From the NCBI GenBank assembly GCA_965203255.1, contig OZ241882.1:1-64000 (forward strand): DNA of 64,000 nucleotides. The letters run 5' to 3'. Below are positions 27,277-36,080 of this stretch, one piece after another. Position 1 is the stretch's first letter. Each line of letters opens with the position of its first letter. Source of the DNA: JAPOUP01 sp965203255. GTDB lineage: Bacteria > Pseudomonadota > Alphaproteobacteria > Rhodobacterales > Rhodobacteraceae. The position numbers and the translations under genes are program-made. A model generated the notes under the pieces. That model saw only the letters and a list, made by a program, of their open reading frames with translations. It ran no database searches and had not been told where the DNA came from.

Positions 27277-28512
27277 AAGGCTTATCCCTTTGACCAAGGC
27301 GGATCAATATTTTGTGCCGGAGGGGGTTGACGCGGCGCCGTGTTCGCCTTGTGTTCCTCCCATGCCAAGCCGATGGAAAGACGACCGCCCCATGTCCCGC
27401 CAGGAGTCCGGGGAGCTCCTGCCGGACGACGGCGCCTGCGCCCGGCGCCTTGCGGAGCTGCGCTGGGGCAGGGGCTTCGCGTGCCCGGCCTGCGGCGGGA
27501 CGAGGGGCTGGGAGCTGAAAGGGGAGCGCTGCCGCCGGGAATGCGCGGACTGCGGCCGCCAGACCTCGGTGACGGCGGGCACCGTGATGCACCGCTCCCA
27601 CCTTCCGCTCAGGACACGGTTCCCTGCGGCCCACCTCATGGCGACGCACTCCAACGGCATCTCCGCGCTGCAGCTGCAGGCGCAGCTGGGAATCGGAAGC
27701 TACAGAAGCGCCTGGCTGCTTCTCCGGAAGCTGCGGCGGGCCATGGTGGACCCGGACCGTAGCCCGCTGCAGGGGATCGCGGAGGTGGACGAGGCGTCGA
27801 TGCCCTGCCGCGACGGCGGCGGCGCGGAGGACGGCGGGGAGAGGGGCGTGGCCGGCCGGGGCCGCAGCACGTCGGGCCGGATCCCCATCGCCGGGGCCGT
27901 GGAGCTGTCGGAGGACGGCAGTCCACGCCGCATCCGGCTGAAGGAAGTGGACGGCTACGGCGCCGAAGCGCTCCATGGCTTCATCGCCGGGGCGGTCGCG
28001 CCGGGCGCCTGGGCCGTCACCGACGGGTGGAGCGGGTACATCGGCCTGCCGGACAACCCGCGGGAGCGCAGGGTGGTCGGCGGCCGCCCGGCCCACGAGG
28101 TCCTGAGGTGGATCCACCGGGTGTTCTCCAACCTGAAGCGCTGGGCCATGGGCGTGTACCACGGGCTGCGCAGGAAGCATGCCCAGCGCTACCTGGACGA
28201 ATTCGTCTTCCGATGGAACCGCCGCCGCCACCGGCGGACCTCCTTCGACCGACTCTCCGGCATCGGCCTCGGGCTGCCGCCCGCGACGTACCGCGACCTC
28301 ACCGACACCGCCGCCTGACGTCCGCGGACCCGCGCCCGGACTCCGCCCCGGCCCGCGGCGCCGACCCCCAGTCCCCCAGAATCCCGATCCTTCCGGCTCC
28401 GGACGGGCCGCCGCGCGGCGGCGGCGGCCCGGATTCCGCCGGAATCCGGGAAACCGGCCGTCAGACCGCCGGCACAACATGTTGCGGTGCCGTAGTCAAA
28501 GGGATAAGCCTT
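27277..28512 (+). mobile_element. IS1595-family insertion sequence, copy 2
   Basis: A 1236-bp element, the same length and nearly the same sequence as 8638-9873, but inverted. Ends AAGGCTTATCCCTTTGA and complement, with 8-bp duplications ATGATGTA on each side. It carries one plus-strand transposase and the same pair of hairpins after it. It sits 280 bp upstream of the PHP-ATPase gene. Confidence 0.92.
27362..28318 (+). CDS. IS1595-family transposase
   Basis: About 318 residues and nearly identical to the transposase at 8832-9788, with a few substitutions (for example LKEVDGYG for LETVGDYG). The zinc ribbon, AEVDEASM, AVTDGWSGY and HRVFSNLKRW motifs are retained. The start is again ambiguous (27362 or 27392). 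It appears intact. Confidence 0.88.
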   Translation: MPSRWKDDRPMSRQESGELLPDDGACARRLAELRWGRGFACPACGGTRGWELKGERCRRECADCGRQTSVTAGTVMHRSHLPLRTRFPAAHLMATHSNGISALQLQAQLGIGSYRSAWLLLRKLRRAMVDPDRSPLQGIAEVDEASMPCRDGGGAEDGGERGVAGRGRSTSGRIPIAGAVELSEDGSPRRIRLKEVDGYGAEALHGFIAGAVAPGAWAVTDGWSGYIGLPDNPRERRVVGGRPAHEVLRWIHRVFSNLKRWAMGVYHGLRRKHAQRYLDEFVFRWNRRRHRRTSFDRLSGIGLGLPPATYRDLTDTAA

Positions 28513-28520
28513 ATGATGTA
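28513..28520. repeat. Target-site duplication, right, of IS1595 copy 2
   Basis: ATGATGTA, identical to 27269-27276. Confidence 0.9.
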
Positions 28521-28640
28521 ATGTGGTTAAAAGTGTCCAAGGCCACATTACCATGGACGAAGGCAAGGAAGACGGTCACAGCAAAGAACCCGAAGGGGTG
28601 GTATAGGTGCGTGCATAGAAAATCTCTCGTCCAGATATTT

Positions 28641-28760
28641 ATGGAATCTTGGAGGATGAAGCAGCCGACCAAGCAGAAGAAAGTCTCCGTGGATTGTGAC
28701 GTACGAGCCGTGGTCGACCGATATGTCGCCGAACAAAGGGAACAATCGGATTGGGAATAA
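28641..28760 (+). CDS. Possible small ORF (39 aa) upstream of the PHP-ATPase
   Basis: ATG 28641 to TAA 28758. The product is rich in charged residues (MKQPTKQKKVSVDCDVRAVV then DRYVAEQREQSDWE). No family is recognised. It lies 34 bp before the PHP-ATPase start on the same strand and just inside the right side of an IS1595 insertion. It may be the tail of a gene cut by that insertion or a small operon member. Confidence 0.3.
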   Translation: MESWRMKQPTKQKKVSVDCDVRAVVDRYVAEQREQSDWE

Positions 28761-28794
28761 GGTTCGAAACACCAAGTCTGACGGAGAGCCGTAG

Positions 28795-31491
28795 ATGACC
28801 GCAGAGTTTTCCGGCTTGGCATGCTCGCTCTCTGATCGCATGCAGGCGGCATTTAGGCTTCCGGACGGTGCGAGGTTCTACCGCTGCGCCTTGCACGTTA
28901 ATCCGTTCGCATATCTTGAAACACACCGGAGGGCCACAACTTTCACAACGGAAGACGAATACAACGCGGCGATCATCAATACTTGTCATGAAGTTGGAAT
29001 TGAGGTCATCGCGGTTATAGATCACTACCGCGTCAAGCATTCGGCTAACTTGGTGCGTGCAGCGCGCAATGCGAATCTCCATGCATTCAGCGGTTTCGAA
29101 GCTGTCACGAAAGACGGCGTTCATTTCATGTGCCTGTTCGACTCGGACAAGGACGAATCATTGGAGCGCTTCATCGGAGAATGTGGTGTTCTTGATACCG
29201 ATCAAAAGTCACCCATCGGCGACAAGGATGCGACCGAACTACTTGAATCCGCGAAGAACTGGGGTGCGGTGTGTATTGCCGCCCATGTAGCTTCCGAAGG
29301 CGGACTGCTGAGGAAACTCTCAGGACAATCGAGAGTCAACGCTTGGGCCCATCCCAACTTACTCGCCTGCGCATTGCCCGGTCCCGTTAGCGAAGCACCG
29401 GATGGGATCAGACCGATTCTCCAAAACAAGGATGTTCAGCACAAACGCGATCGCTCCCCTGCGATCCTGAACGCTTCCGACGTGAATGACCCGGAAGACC
29501 TAGAGAAGGGCAGCACCTCCTGCTTCATCAAAATGTCCAACGTATCGGTCGAGGCGTTGCGGCAAGCGTTCCTTGACCCGGACTCCCGGATTCGTCTCCA
29601 AAGCGATCCGTCGTCCGAACCACATGCTCAGTTCCTCGCGATAACTTGGGAAGGTGGGTTCTTGCGCGATACCGCAGTGCACTTCAATGAAAACCTGAAT
29701 GTGCTGGTCGGCGGGCGCGGCACCGGCAAATCGACGATGATTGAAAGCATACGCTATGCGCTTGATCTCGAACCTCTCGGCCAAGAAGCGAAGAAGGCGC
29801 ATGAGGGCGTGGTCCGCCAGGTTCTGCAATCGGGCACGAAGATTTCACTGGTGGTGCGGTCGCACAAACCGTCGGAGCGTTGCTATACGATTGAGAGAAC
29901 TGTGCCGAATCCACCTGTTGTGAAGAACAAAGCGGGGGAGATCCTGACTCTTTCACCACGTGACGTGATGCCTAGCGTGGAGATCTTTGGGCAACACGAG
30001 ATTTCCGAACTCACGAAGAGTCCCGAAAAGCTTACCCATTTGCTGGAGCGCTTTGTTGATCGGGATCCTGCCTTTTCTGGACGAAAGTCCGAGCTACGTC
30101 TGGCACTCGAGCGTTCGCGCAGCCGAATCGTGCATGTGCGCCGCGAGTTGCAGCGCCTCGACGAGCGGCTTACAGCGCTACCTGATCTTGAAGAAACGCA
30201 AAGGCGGTTCCAGCAGGCGGGACTCGAAGAACGACTGAAGGAAAGGAGCTTGCTCGTTCGTGAGGAACGGCTCTTTTCTGAACTGCAGGAACGGCTTGAT
30301 CAATACCGTACGATCCACAATGAACTCATCGAGGGATTGCCCTTCGATACGGCGTTCGTTTCCGGCAAGGCCATCGAGGGTCTGTCGAACTCCGACATCC
30401 TGTCCGGAATCGAGGTGACCCTAAGAACGCTAAGCACTAGACTCGTGACACTTGGCGAAGAATTCGCGGAAGCTCTTTCAGAAACCGATCAGGCGATTGC
30501 GCTGTCAAAATCGCGCTGGAACGAGCGCAAGACAGAAATCGAGGAATCCTATGAAAAGCTCCTGCGCGAACTCCAGAAGTCAAAAGTCGACGGCGCAGAG
30601 TTCATCCGGCTTCGTCAGCAGATCGAGGAGTTGCGGCCGCTGAATGACAAGATGGAACGCCTCAAGAGCGATCTGGATGCGCATAAGGCCCAGCGCCGCA
30701 ACCTGCTGGCAGAGTGGGAAGATATCAAGGCAACCGAATACAGGCAATTTGAGACCGCAGCGAAGCGGATATCCCGGAAGCTCCATGGCAGGGTTTGCGT
30801 CAGGGTAATGATGGCTGGAAATCGTGAACCGCTCGAACAACTTCTGCGGGAGGTTGGCGGCGATCTTTTTGCTGCGCTTGAGCGTTTGCGCGGACATGAA
30901 CATCTATCCCTGCCGGAGCTTGCGCAGCGGTGCTGGGAAGGGAAAGAAGCGCTCAGGCAGCACTATGACTTACCGTCTGGTGCGGCAGAGCGGATCGCAC
31001 AAGCTGAACCGGACCTGCTTATGCGTATCGAAGAGTTGGAACTGCCAGCGACAACGGAGATTGAACTCAACACGGCTCCCGACGGGGAGTCGGCCAATTG
31101 GCGGACTCTGCAAGCGCTCTCGACCGGCCAAAAGGCAACGGCCGTCCTATTGCTCCTGCTGCTTGATTCGGATGCGCCGCTTATCGTCGATCAGCCCGAA
31201 GATGATCTCGACAACCGTTTCATCACGGAGGGCATAGTACCCATAATGCGGCAGGAAAAGCGCCGTCGACAGTTTATCTTCTCGACGCACAACGCAAACA
31301 TCCCGGTCCTTGGCGATGCTGAACTCATCCTCGGACTCGCCGCGACAGGCGAAGCCAAGGATGGCCAGGCTCGGATCGTCCCGAAGCATATGGCCTCCGT
31401 TGATTCCAGACCCGTACGCGAACTTGTCGAAGAAATCCTTGAAGGTGGCAAGGCTGCGTTTGAGATGCGTCGATCCAAGTACGGGTTCTGA
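28795..31491 (+). CDS. PHP-domain / SMC-like AAA ATPase (TrlF/Ppl-type), candidate defence protein
   Basis: An 898-residue cytosolic protein. Residues 25-265 form a PHP phosphoesterase domain, with metal-ligand candidates His34 (ALHVNPF), Asp76-His77 (VIDHYR), His110, His164 and His186. From about 290 an ABC/SMC-type ATPase follows: Walker A GGRGTGKST (306-314), a long Glu/Arg-rich coiled coil (about 430-680), signature LSTGQK (775-780), Walker B/D-loop LIVDQPEDDLD (796-806), and a switch His831 (FSTHN). PHP-SMC fusions were reported as single-gene anti-phage systems (the Ppl type as I recall) and are annotated TrlF family. Only 3 bp separate it from the next gene, so the two form an operon. 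The role in immunity is inference. Confidence 0.85.
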   Translation: MTAEFSGLACSLSDRMQAAFRLPDGARFYRCALHVNPFAYLETHRRATTFTTEDEYNAAIINTCHEVGIEVIAVIDHYRVKHSANLVRAARNANLHAFSGFEAVTKDGVHFMCLFDSDKDESLERFIGECGVLDTDQKSPIGDKDATELLESAKNWGAVCIAAHVASEGGLLRKLSGQSRVNAWAHPNLLACALPGPVSEAPDGIRPILQNKDVQHKRDRSPAILNASDVNDPEDLEKGSTSCFIKMSNVSVEALRQAFLDPDSRIRLQSDPSSEPHAQFLAITWEGGFLRDTAVHFNENLNVLVGGRGTGKSTMIESIRYALDLEPLGQEAKKAHEGVVRQVLQSGTKISLVVRSHKPSERCYTIERTVPNPPVVKNKAGEILTLSPRDVMPSVEIFGQHEISELTKSPEKLTHLLERFVDRDPAFSGRKSELRLALERSRSRIVHVRRELQRLDERLTALPDLEETQRRFQQAGLEERLKERSLLVREERLFSELQERLDQYRTIHNELIEGLPFDTAFVSGKAIEGLSNSDILSGIEVTLRTLSTRLVTLGEEFAEALSETDQAIALSKSRWNERKTEIEESYEKLLRELQKSKVDGAEFIRLRQQIEELRPLNDKMERLKSDLDAHKAQRRNLLAEWEDIKATEYRQFETAAKRISRKLHGRVCVRVMMAGNREPLEQLLREVGGDLFAALERLRGHEHLSLPELAQRCWEGKEALRQHYDLPSGAAERIAQAEPDLLMRIEELELPATTEIELNTAPDGESANWRTLQALSTGQKATAVLLLLLLDSDAPLIVDQPEDDLDNRFITEGIVPIMRQEKRRRQFIFSTHNANIPVLGDAELILGLAATGEAKDGQARIVPKHMASVDSRPVRELVEEILEGGKAAFEMRRSKYGF

Positions 31492-31494
31492 GGC

Positions 31495-32712
31495 ATGACG
31501 ACACGCAGCGAATTATTGGAAATCATTGCAAGCGGAGAGAATTCCGGTGTGGAATTCAAGAGGGACGGTCTGAGTACGCAGGATCTGGCGAAGGAACTGG
31601 TCGCCTTCTCGAACCTGCAAGGCGGCATGGTGCTGCTTGGAGTCGAAGACGATGGATCATTGGCGGGTCTGACGCGGGACGAACTCGAAGAATGGGTGAT
31701 GAATGTATGCCGCGACAAGATCAGACCGGCAATAGTTCCGTTCTTTGAAGTGGTCCGAGGTGTCAAGGACAATCGCGATATTGCGATCGTCCGCGTAACC
31801 TCTGGCTACAGCGTGCATGCACTTTGGCACAACAGTACCAACAGATACCTGATTCGGGTAGGCACGCAGAGTCGGGAAGCCAGTCAGGAGGAACTCGCAC
31901 GCCTATTCCAGCAAAGAGGTTCAGTGCGGGTCGAATTGCAGCCCGTGTCCGGTACCGCGCTCGTGAATCTGGACCGGCGGCGCCTGCGAAGTTATTTTGT
32001 GGACATCCGCCAGCAGGATGTGCCGACCGACGAAGATGAGGAAGGATGGCGATCACTTCTGATCAACACCGAGATCATGGCCGGGGAAGGCGCAACCGTC
32101 GGCGGCATGTTGCTGTTCGGCAAGACACCAAACCGATTTCTTCCTCATGCGGGAATAGACGCGGTCGCATATCCCGGCACTCAACAGGGCTATGAGGCAC
32201 GGGAGCGCACGACGCTTCGCGGCCCCATGACTCCTTTGCTGAGCGAAGGCGGTGATATCATTGAAAACGGTCTAGTGGAACAGGCGCTTGATTTTGTGCA
32301 GCGTAACACACATATGATTGTCAAGGCAAAAGGTGGCAGGCGCGTGGAGTGTCCGGTTTGTCCTCGCGATGCCCTTCGCGAAGGCATCGTCAACGCTCTC
32401 ATTCATCGGGATTACCTGCTCACGAGCACAAATGTCGAGTTGGCTATATATGCGAACAGGCTGGAAATTATCTCACCGGGGCGACTGCCAAACGGCATAA
32501 CTCCTAACCGCATGCGGTTAGGGATCAGGTCGGCGCGAAACCAATTGCTGAAAGACATGATGCGCGACTATCGGTATCTCGAACACATGGGAATGGGAAT
32601 TCCCCGAAAGATCGTCAAGGGCATGAAGAAGCACAACGGCACTGAACCAGATCTGATCGAACAAGACGAACGATTCACTGTGCGGTTGCTCGCGCAAGCC
32701 TCGAATGAGTAA
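31495..32712 (+). CDS. AlbA_2 (Schlafen-like) / HATPase_c_4 ATP-binding protein
   Basis: 405 residues. The N-terminal AlbA_2 domain (about 10-135) has ENSGVEFKRD, AFSNLQGGMVLLGVEDDG and YLIRVGTQSREAS, typical of Schlafen-type putative nucleic-acid-binding or RNase modules. The C-terminal GHKL-type ATPase (HATPase_c_4, about 265-385) has REGIVNALIHRDYL, NRLEIISPGRLPNGI and RNQLLKDMMRDYRYLEHMG. The usual winged-helix tail seems short or absent. It starts 3 bp after the PHP-ATPase stop. This COG2865-like family is enriched in defence islands; partnership with a PHP-ATPase is the notable point. Either effector or regulator is possible. Confidence 0.87.
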   Translation: MTTRSELLEIIASGENSGVEFKRDGLSTQDLAKELVAFSNLQGGMVLLGVEDDGSLAGLTRDELEEWVMNVCRDKIRPAIVPFFEVVRGVKDNRDIAIVRVTSGYSVHALWHNSTNRYLIRVGTQSREASQEELARLFQQRGSVRVELQPVSGTALVNLDRRRLRSYFVDIRQQDVPTDEDEEGWRSLLINTEIMAGEGATVGGMLLFGKTPNRFLPHAGIDAVAYPGTQQGYEARERTTLRGPMTPLLSEGGDIIENGLVEQALDFVQRNTHMIVKAKGGRRVECPVCPRDALREGIVNALIHRDYLLTSTNVELAIYANRLEIISPGRLPNGITPNRMRLGIRSARNQLLKDMMRDYRYLEHMGMGIPRKIVKGMKKHNGTEPDLIEQDERFTVRLLAQASNE

Positions 32713-32814
32713 CTCAAAATGCCGTATTGCCGTTTGCTAAGTCCTTCTTACTTGATGGAGAGTCTTCCACCCGCGAACCATATGTCCGCCACTTGACGCC
32801 AAGTTATTGAAACC

Positions 32815-32906
32815 CCACTTCCATTCCGAAGTGCAACCCCGGCCATTCCCTCCACTCGGGCTACGTCCTCGTTGAGGGAATTGCCGGAAGGCAGGGTTGG
32901 CACTTC
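32815..32906. mobile_element. Solo IS30-type left end (remnant)
   Basis: CCCCACTTCCATTCCGAAGT, then GCAACCCCGGCCATTCCCTC, then a stretch with CTCGGGCTACGTCCTCG and GGGAATTGCCGGAAGG, reproduces the left inverted repeat and hairpin of the IS30 copies with substitutions. No transposase or partner end follows. The rest of 32907-33150 shows no recognisable gene. Confidence 0.75.
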
Positions 32907-33150
32907 AGGAACAAATGCGCCGCTTGGGCCGCCAAAGGCTCAAGAGATGGCTGCCCGGCAGCCGGTCGAATGGCGGTTCAGGAGCGACGACGCGTGAATG
33001 GAACATCCATCACTTCAATAATGTCGGCTTACGCAGTGACTATGTCCGAGCATATCCCACTGATGCCACCGGTAAGGAAGCCGACCGAGACCGTCCCTTG
33101 GTTCCTTCAACAGTTGATCTGTGAAGTCCCACCAAAGAACGACCTTGAGT

Positions 33151-34374
33151 TCATGTAGCTTTCCGCCGCAACGCCAGCCAGATAAGTGCGCCTGTCGCGA
33201 TCGCCAAAAAAGGCGCCATCGCAAGGTTCACTGCAGTCCACCCCTCCTGGGCTGACCCTCCGGAACAGTTCATCAGCCCACCGCTCGCAAGCGACGCCAT
33301 CGTCACGCAGCCGAATACGATCATGTCGTTCATGCCTTGAGCGCGACCACGCTCCTCTGGCAGATGGGATTCCGCCAGCATCGCTGTCGCACCGATGAAA
33401 CCGAAATTCCAGCCAAGGCCCAGAAATATCAGTGCGATGAAGAAATTTGGCAGTGCAACGCCCGCAAGACCCACGACACCTGCGGCCGCAAGTATCAGCA
33501 ATCCGGTCGCGACGATCCGCTCGGCCCCGAACCGCCCGATCAGGTGGCCGGTGAAGAAGCTCGGCGCAAACATTGCCAGTACGTGGGCCGACACGATGTC
33601 GGCGGCATTTCCCTGCGTAAAGCCGCAGCCGACAACCGCCAATGGCGTCGATGTCATCACAAGATTCATCAACGCGTAGCTGACCATGGAACAGATGATC
33701 GCCACCGCAATGCGAGGGGTCTTGAGCAATTCTGTGTAGCTACGCCCCTTTGGCTGGCTGCCGACCGGGGTTGGCGGTCGAGGGATATCGAGAAGTGGTA
33801 GAAGTGGAATTCCGAGAATGTTGACTGCAATTACGGCAAGGTAAATGCCAAGGAACGGGACTGCCAGGATATCTGCGGTGAGTTTCGCGATCTGTGGCCC
33901 AATGATCGCTGCGGCAAGTCCACCGGCCATGACATATGAAATCGCCTTGGGCCTGAACTCGTCGGATGCCGTATCCGCTGCCGCAAAGCGATAGAAGCCA
34001 TGCGCAGACATGTAGACTCCGGTAAAGAACGATCCGACCAGGAAAATGGCGAAGCTTTGGGTGAGCAGCCCCCAAGCTCCTATGGAGCCACCCAGAATCC
34101 CGCCGGTTATGCCAACAAGAAATCCAATCTGTCGGCCAAATCGCTGCATGATGTTCGAAATCGGAGTCGCTGCGAACATTGAACCCAGAACTATCAGTGA
34201 GATCGGTAACGTTGCGAAGCAGGGATTCGGGGCTAGTGACTGCCCAGCCAGACCACCAAATGCGAAGATCATCGGCATTTGTGCCCCGAGGATTGCCTGT
34301 GCGGCCACAAGGACTGCAACGTTTCGGTAGGCGCGCCGATTGTCCGAGAATGAGGTGTTGACTGAAACCGCCAT
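33151..34374 (-). CDS. MFS transporter
   Basis: An approximately 407-residue major facilitator with about 12 hydrophobic helices and the intracellular loop 2-3 motif NIMQRFGRQIGFLVG. A second-half equivalent is HLIGRFGAERIVATG. The start at 34374 (MAVSVNTSFS) is preferred to 34392. Likely a drug or metabolite exporter; the substrate cannot be inferred. It lies on the same strand and just downstream of cobB (22 bp to its original frame start), so it may be co-transcribed, conceivably for a cobalamin-related compound. Confidence 0.9.
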   Translation of the reverse strand: MAVSVNTSFSDNRRAYRNVAVLVAAQAILGAQMPMIFAFGGLAGQSLAPNPCFATLPISLIVLGSMFAATPISNIMQRFGRQIGFLVGITGGILGGSIGAWGLLTQSFAIFLVGSFFTGVYMSAHGFYRFAAADTASDEFRPKAISYVMAGGLAAAIIGPQIAKLTADILAVPFLGIYLAVIAVNILGIPLLPLLDIPRPPTPVGSQPKGRSYTELLKTPRIAVAIICSMVSYALMNLVMTSTPLAVVGCGFTQGNAADIVSAHVLAMFAPSFFTGHLIGRFGAERIVATGLLILAAAGVVGLAGVALPNFFIALIFLGLGWNFGFIGATAMLAESHLPEERGRAQGMNDMIVFGCVTMASLASGGLMNCSGGSAQEGWTAVNLAMAPFLAIATGALIWLALRRKAT

Positions 34375-34413
34375 TTGGCACCGCTTATCCACTCCTACGG
34401 GATTGTAAAACCA

Positions 34414-35682
34414 CTATTTCGCCAGATCTATTACATGGGCGAACGAGCCACTGACGCGACCAACGCTGAGCCCCATGGGTGGTAGCTCTACGCCTTCGGC
34501 GTCACTCGCCCGGAACAGAGGATTCCCCTTTGCGCACATTGTGGTCGCGTAGTGGAACTCATGGGCCGCAAGCGCCGTTCGGAAAGGACCACCGAGAGGA
34601 GAGAGACGGCGATAGCCCAGATGTAACTCGGGTTCGGCAATGCTTGTATGGAGCGGCAAGAGCCCCGCCATCCGATGAGGAATCCCATTCGGGTCTACAA
34701 GGGATTCTCCCAAAACCATATATCCCCCACATTCGCCATAGATCAAAGTATGTTGAGCCGCTTTTCTAAGGCTATACATAAAGTTATCCGCGGATGTGAT
34801 CTGGCCAGCGTACAGTTCCGGATAACCGCCTGGCAACATGATCAGATCGGCATCAGGGACCGGCTCATCCGCAAGCGGAGAGAACGTGACAATCTCGGCT
34901 CCTAGCCGCCGCCAGTCATTGAGAAGATGTGGATAGGAAAACGCGAAGGCAGCATCCTGCGCAATTGCGATCCTTTGGGCGGGCGGTTCCAGGCAGGTAG
35001 CAGGTCTGGCTTTCGGTAGTTCACCTGCCAGATGCCGAAGCGCGTCGAGGTCTATCGAATTGCCGATGACCTCAGCGGCGGATTCGAGAAACTCCTCAAG
35101 ATCTGGATGTTCCTGCGCCTGCATCAAGCCGAGATACCGCGATGGATGGGCAAGACCAGCCCTGCGCAATACGCTTCCCAGGACTGGAATGCCACTTGGC
35201 TTCAAAGCCATACGTAGCAGGCGTTCATGACGGACACTGCCGACACGGTTCAGTACGATGCCGACAATTTCGATGCTGGCATCGTGTTGGGTGAATCCAG
35301 ACACAAGGGGCGCGACCGAATGGGCAATTCGTGCGACATCGATGATAAGCACCACCGGAATTCGAAGTATTCTTGCCAGGTCGGCAGTAGCGCCCCTCCC
35401 GTCGGGAGGCGCGCCGTCAAACAGTCCCATTGCTCCTTCAACGAGGAGCAGGTCATCAGTCCATGCCAATTCTCGAATTCGATCGGAGGACATTGCCCAT
35501 GCGTCTAGGTTGAGACAAGGCGCTCCGCACGCCGCCTCATGGAATCTAGGATCAATGTAGTCGGGACCGGATTTCGCGCCTCGGACTGATATGCCTCGTT
35601 GTCTAAATGAGCGCAGGAGACCTAGAGTGACGAGTGTTTTGCCACTTCCAGAGGTCGTCGATGAGAGAATCAGGCCCGTCAT
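34414..35682 (-). CDS. cobB: Cobyrinate a,c-diamide synthase
   Basis: Glutamine-dependent, ATP-dependent amidation of the a and c carboxylates of (hydrogeno)byrinic/cobyrinic acid in cobalamin synthesis. 422 residues: an N-terminal dethiobiotin-synthetase-like P-loop domain (STTSGSGKTLVTLGLL, GAKSGPDYIDPRFH) and a C-terminal class I glutamine amidotransferase domain with nucleophile Cys in YGECGGYMVLGE and a late HEFHY. Hydrogenobyrinate versus cobyrinate cannot be told from this alone. It diverges from cbiD-cobK with about 400 bp between. Confidence 0.93.
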   Translation of the reverse strand: MTGLILSSTTSGSGKTLVTLGLLRSFRQRGISVRGAKSGPDYIDPRFHEAACGAPCLNLDAWAMSSDRIRELAWTDDLLLVEGAMGLFDGAPPDGRGATADLARILRIPVVLIIDVARIAHSVAPLVSGFTQHDASIEIVGIVLNRVGSVRHERLLRMALKPSGIPVLGSVLRRAGLAHPSRYLGLMQAQEHPDLEEFLESAAEVIGNSIDLDALRHLAGELPKARPATCLEPPAQRIAIAQDAAFAFSYPHLLNDWRRLGAEIVTFSPLADEPVPDADLIMLPGGYPELYAGQITSADNFMYSLRKAAQHTLIYGECGGYMVLGESLVDPNGIPHRMAGLLPLHTSIAEPELHLGYRRLSPLGGPFRTALAAHEFHYATTMCAKGNPLFRASDAEGVELPPMGLSVGRVSGSFAHVIDLAK

Positions 35683-35712
35683 GCTGCGGTTTTCGTCAGG
35701 TATAGGCAGGCG

Positions 35713-36036
35713 TCATTTGGTTGCAAGGTACCGCATTGCCTCCTGGAACTTTGTCAGTTGCGGCCTATGTCCAGCGTGATGCTGTACCTTCTGTGGTATA
35801 GAGGGATTGATGAGAGTTTCATGCATAAGTTGCAACTGCTGCACTTCGGAGAATAGCCTGTCCCTGTCCTGTTGGAGTTCAACCCTCAGAACCGATGGCT
35901 TGCGGGCTGATTTTCGGAAAAAGGCAACCCCGTCCCCTTTGGCGTACAGCGAAACTGGGAGGGGAATGAACTGGTTGTGCCATTTCGCGCCTATGTCCTG
36001 CAGTAGGGGTGATCGAAAGCCCGTGATCCACGCGAA
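35713..36036 (-). pseudogene. C-terminal fragment of an unidentified gene
   Basis: A frame on the minus strand open for about 107 codons to TGA 35713-35715, without a plausible start codon at its upstream end (a stop lies at 36037-36039). The text looks protein-like: HNQFIPLPVSLYAKGDGVAF, then KPSVLRVELQQDRDRLFSEV and TKFQEAMRYLATK. I cannot name the family. Probably the remains of a gene truncated between cobB and cbiD. Confidence 0.35.
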
Positions 36037-36045
36037 TCACTCGAT

Positions 36046-36073
36046 TTGCCGCTAGTGACAGTTTGGCTATATA
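36046..36073 (+). promoter_or_regulatory. Candidate promoter for cbiD-cobK
   Basis: TTGCCG (36046-36051), a 16-bp spacer and TATATA (36068-36073) lie just before the cbiD ATG (36081). Only 7 bp separate the -10 box from the start, so a transcript from here would be nearly leaderless. No B12-box was found nearby. Confidence 0.35.
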
Positions 36074-36080
36074 GCGAACA

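Noticed and set aside
35683..36080. Cobalamin riboswitch between cobB and cbiD
   Set aside because: No B12-box-like sequence was found on either strand by eye, and a protein-like fragment occupies most of the region; a covariance search would be needed to exclude it.
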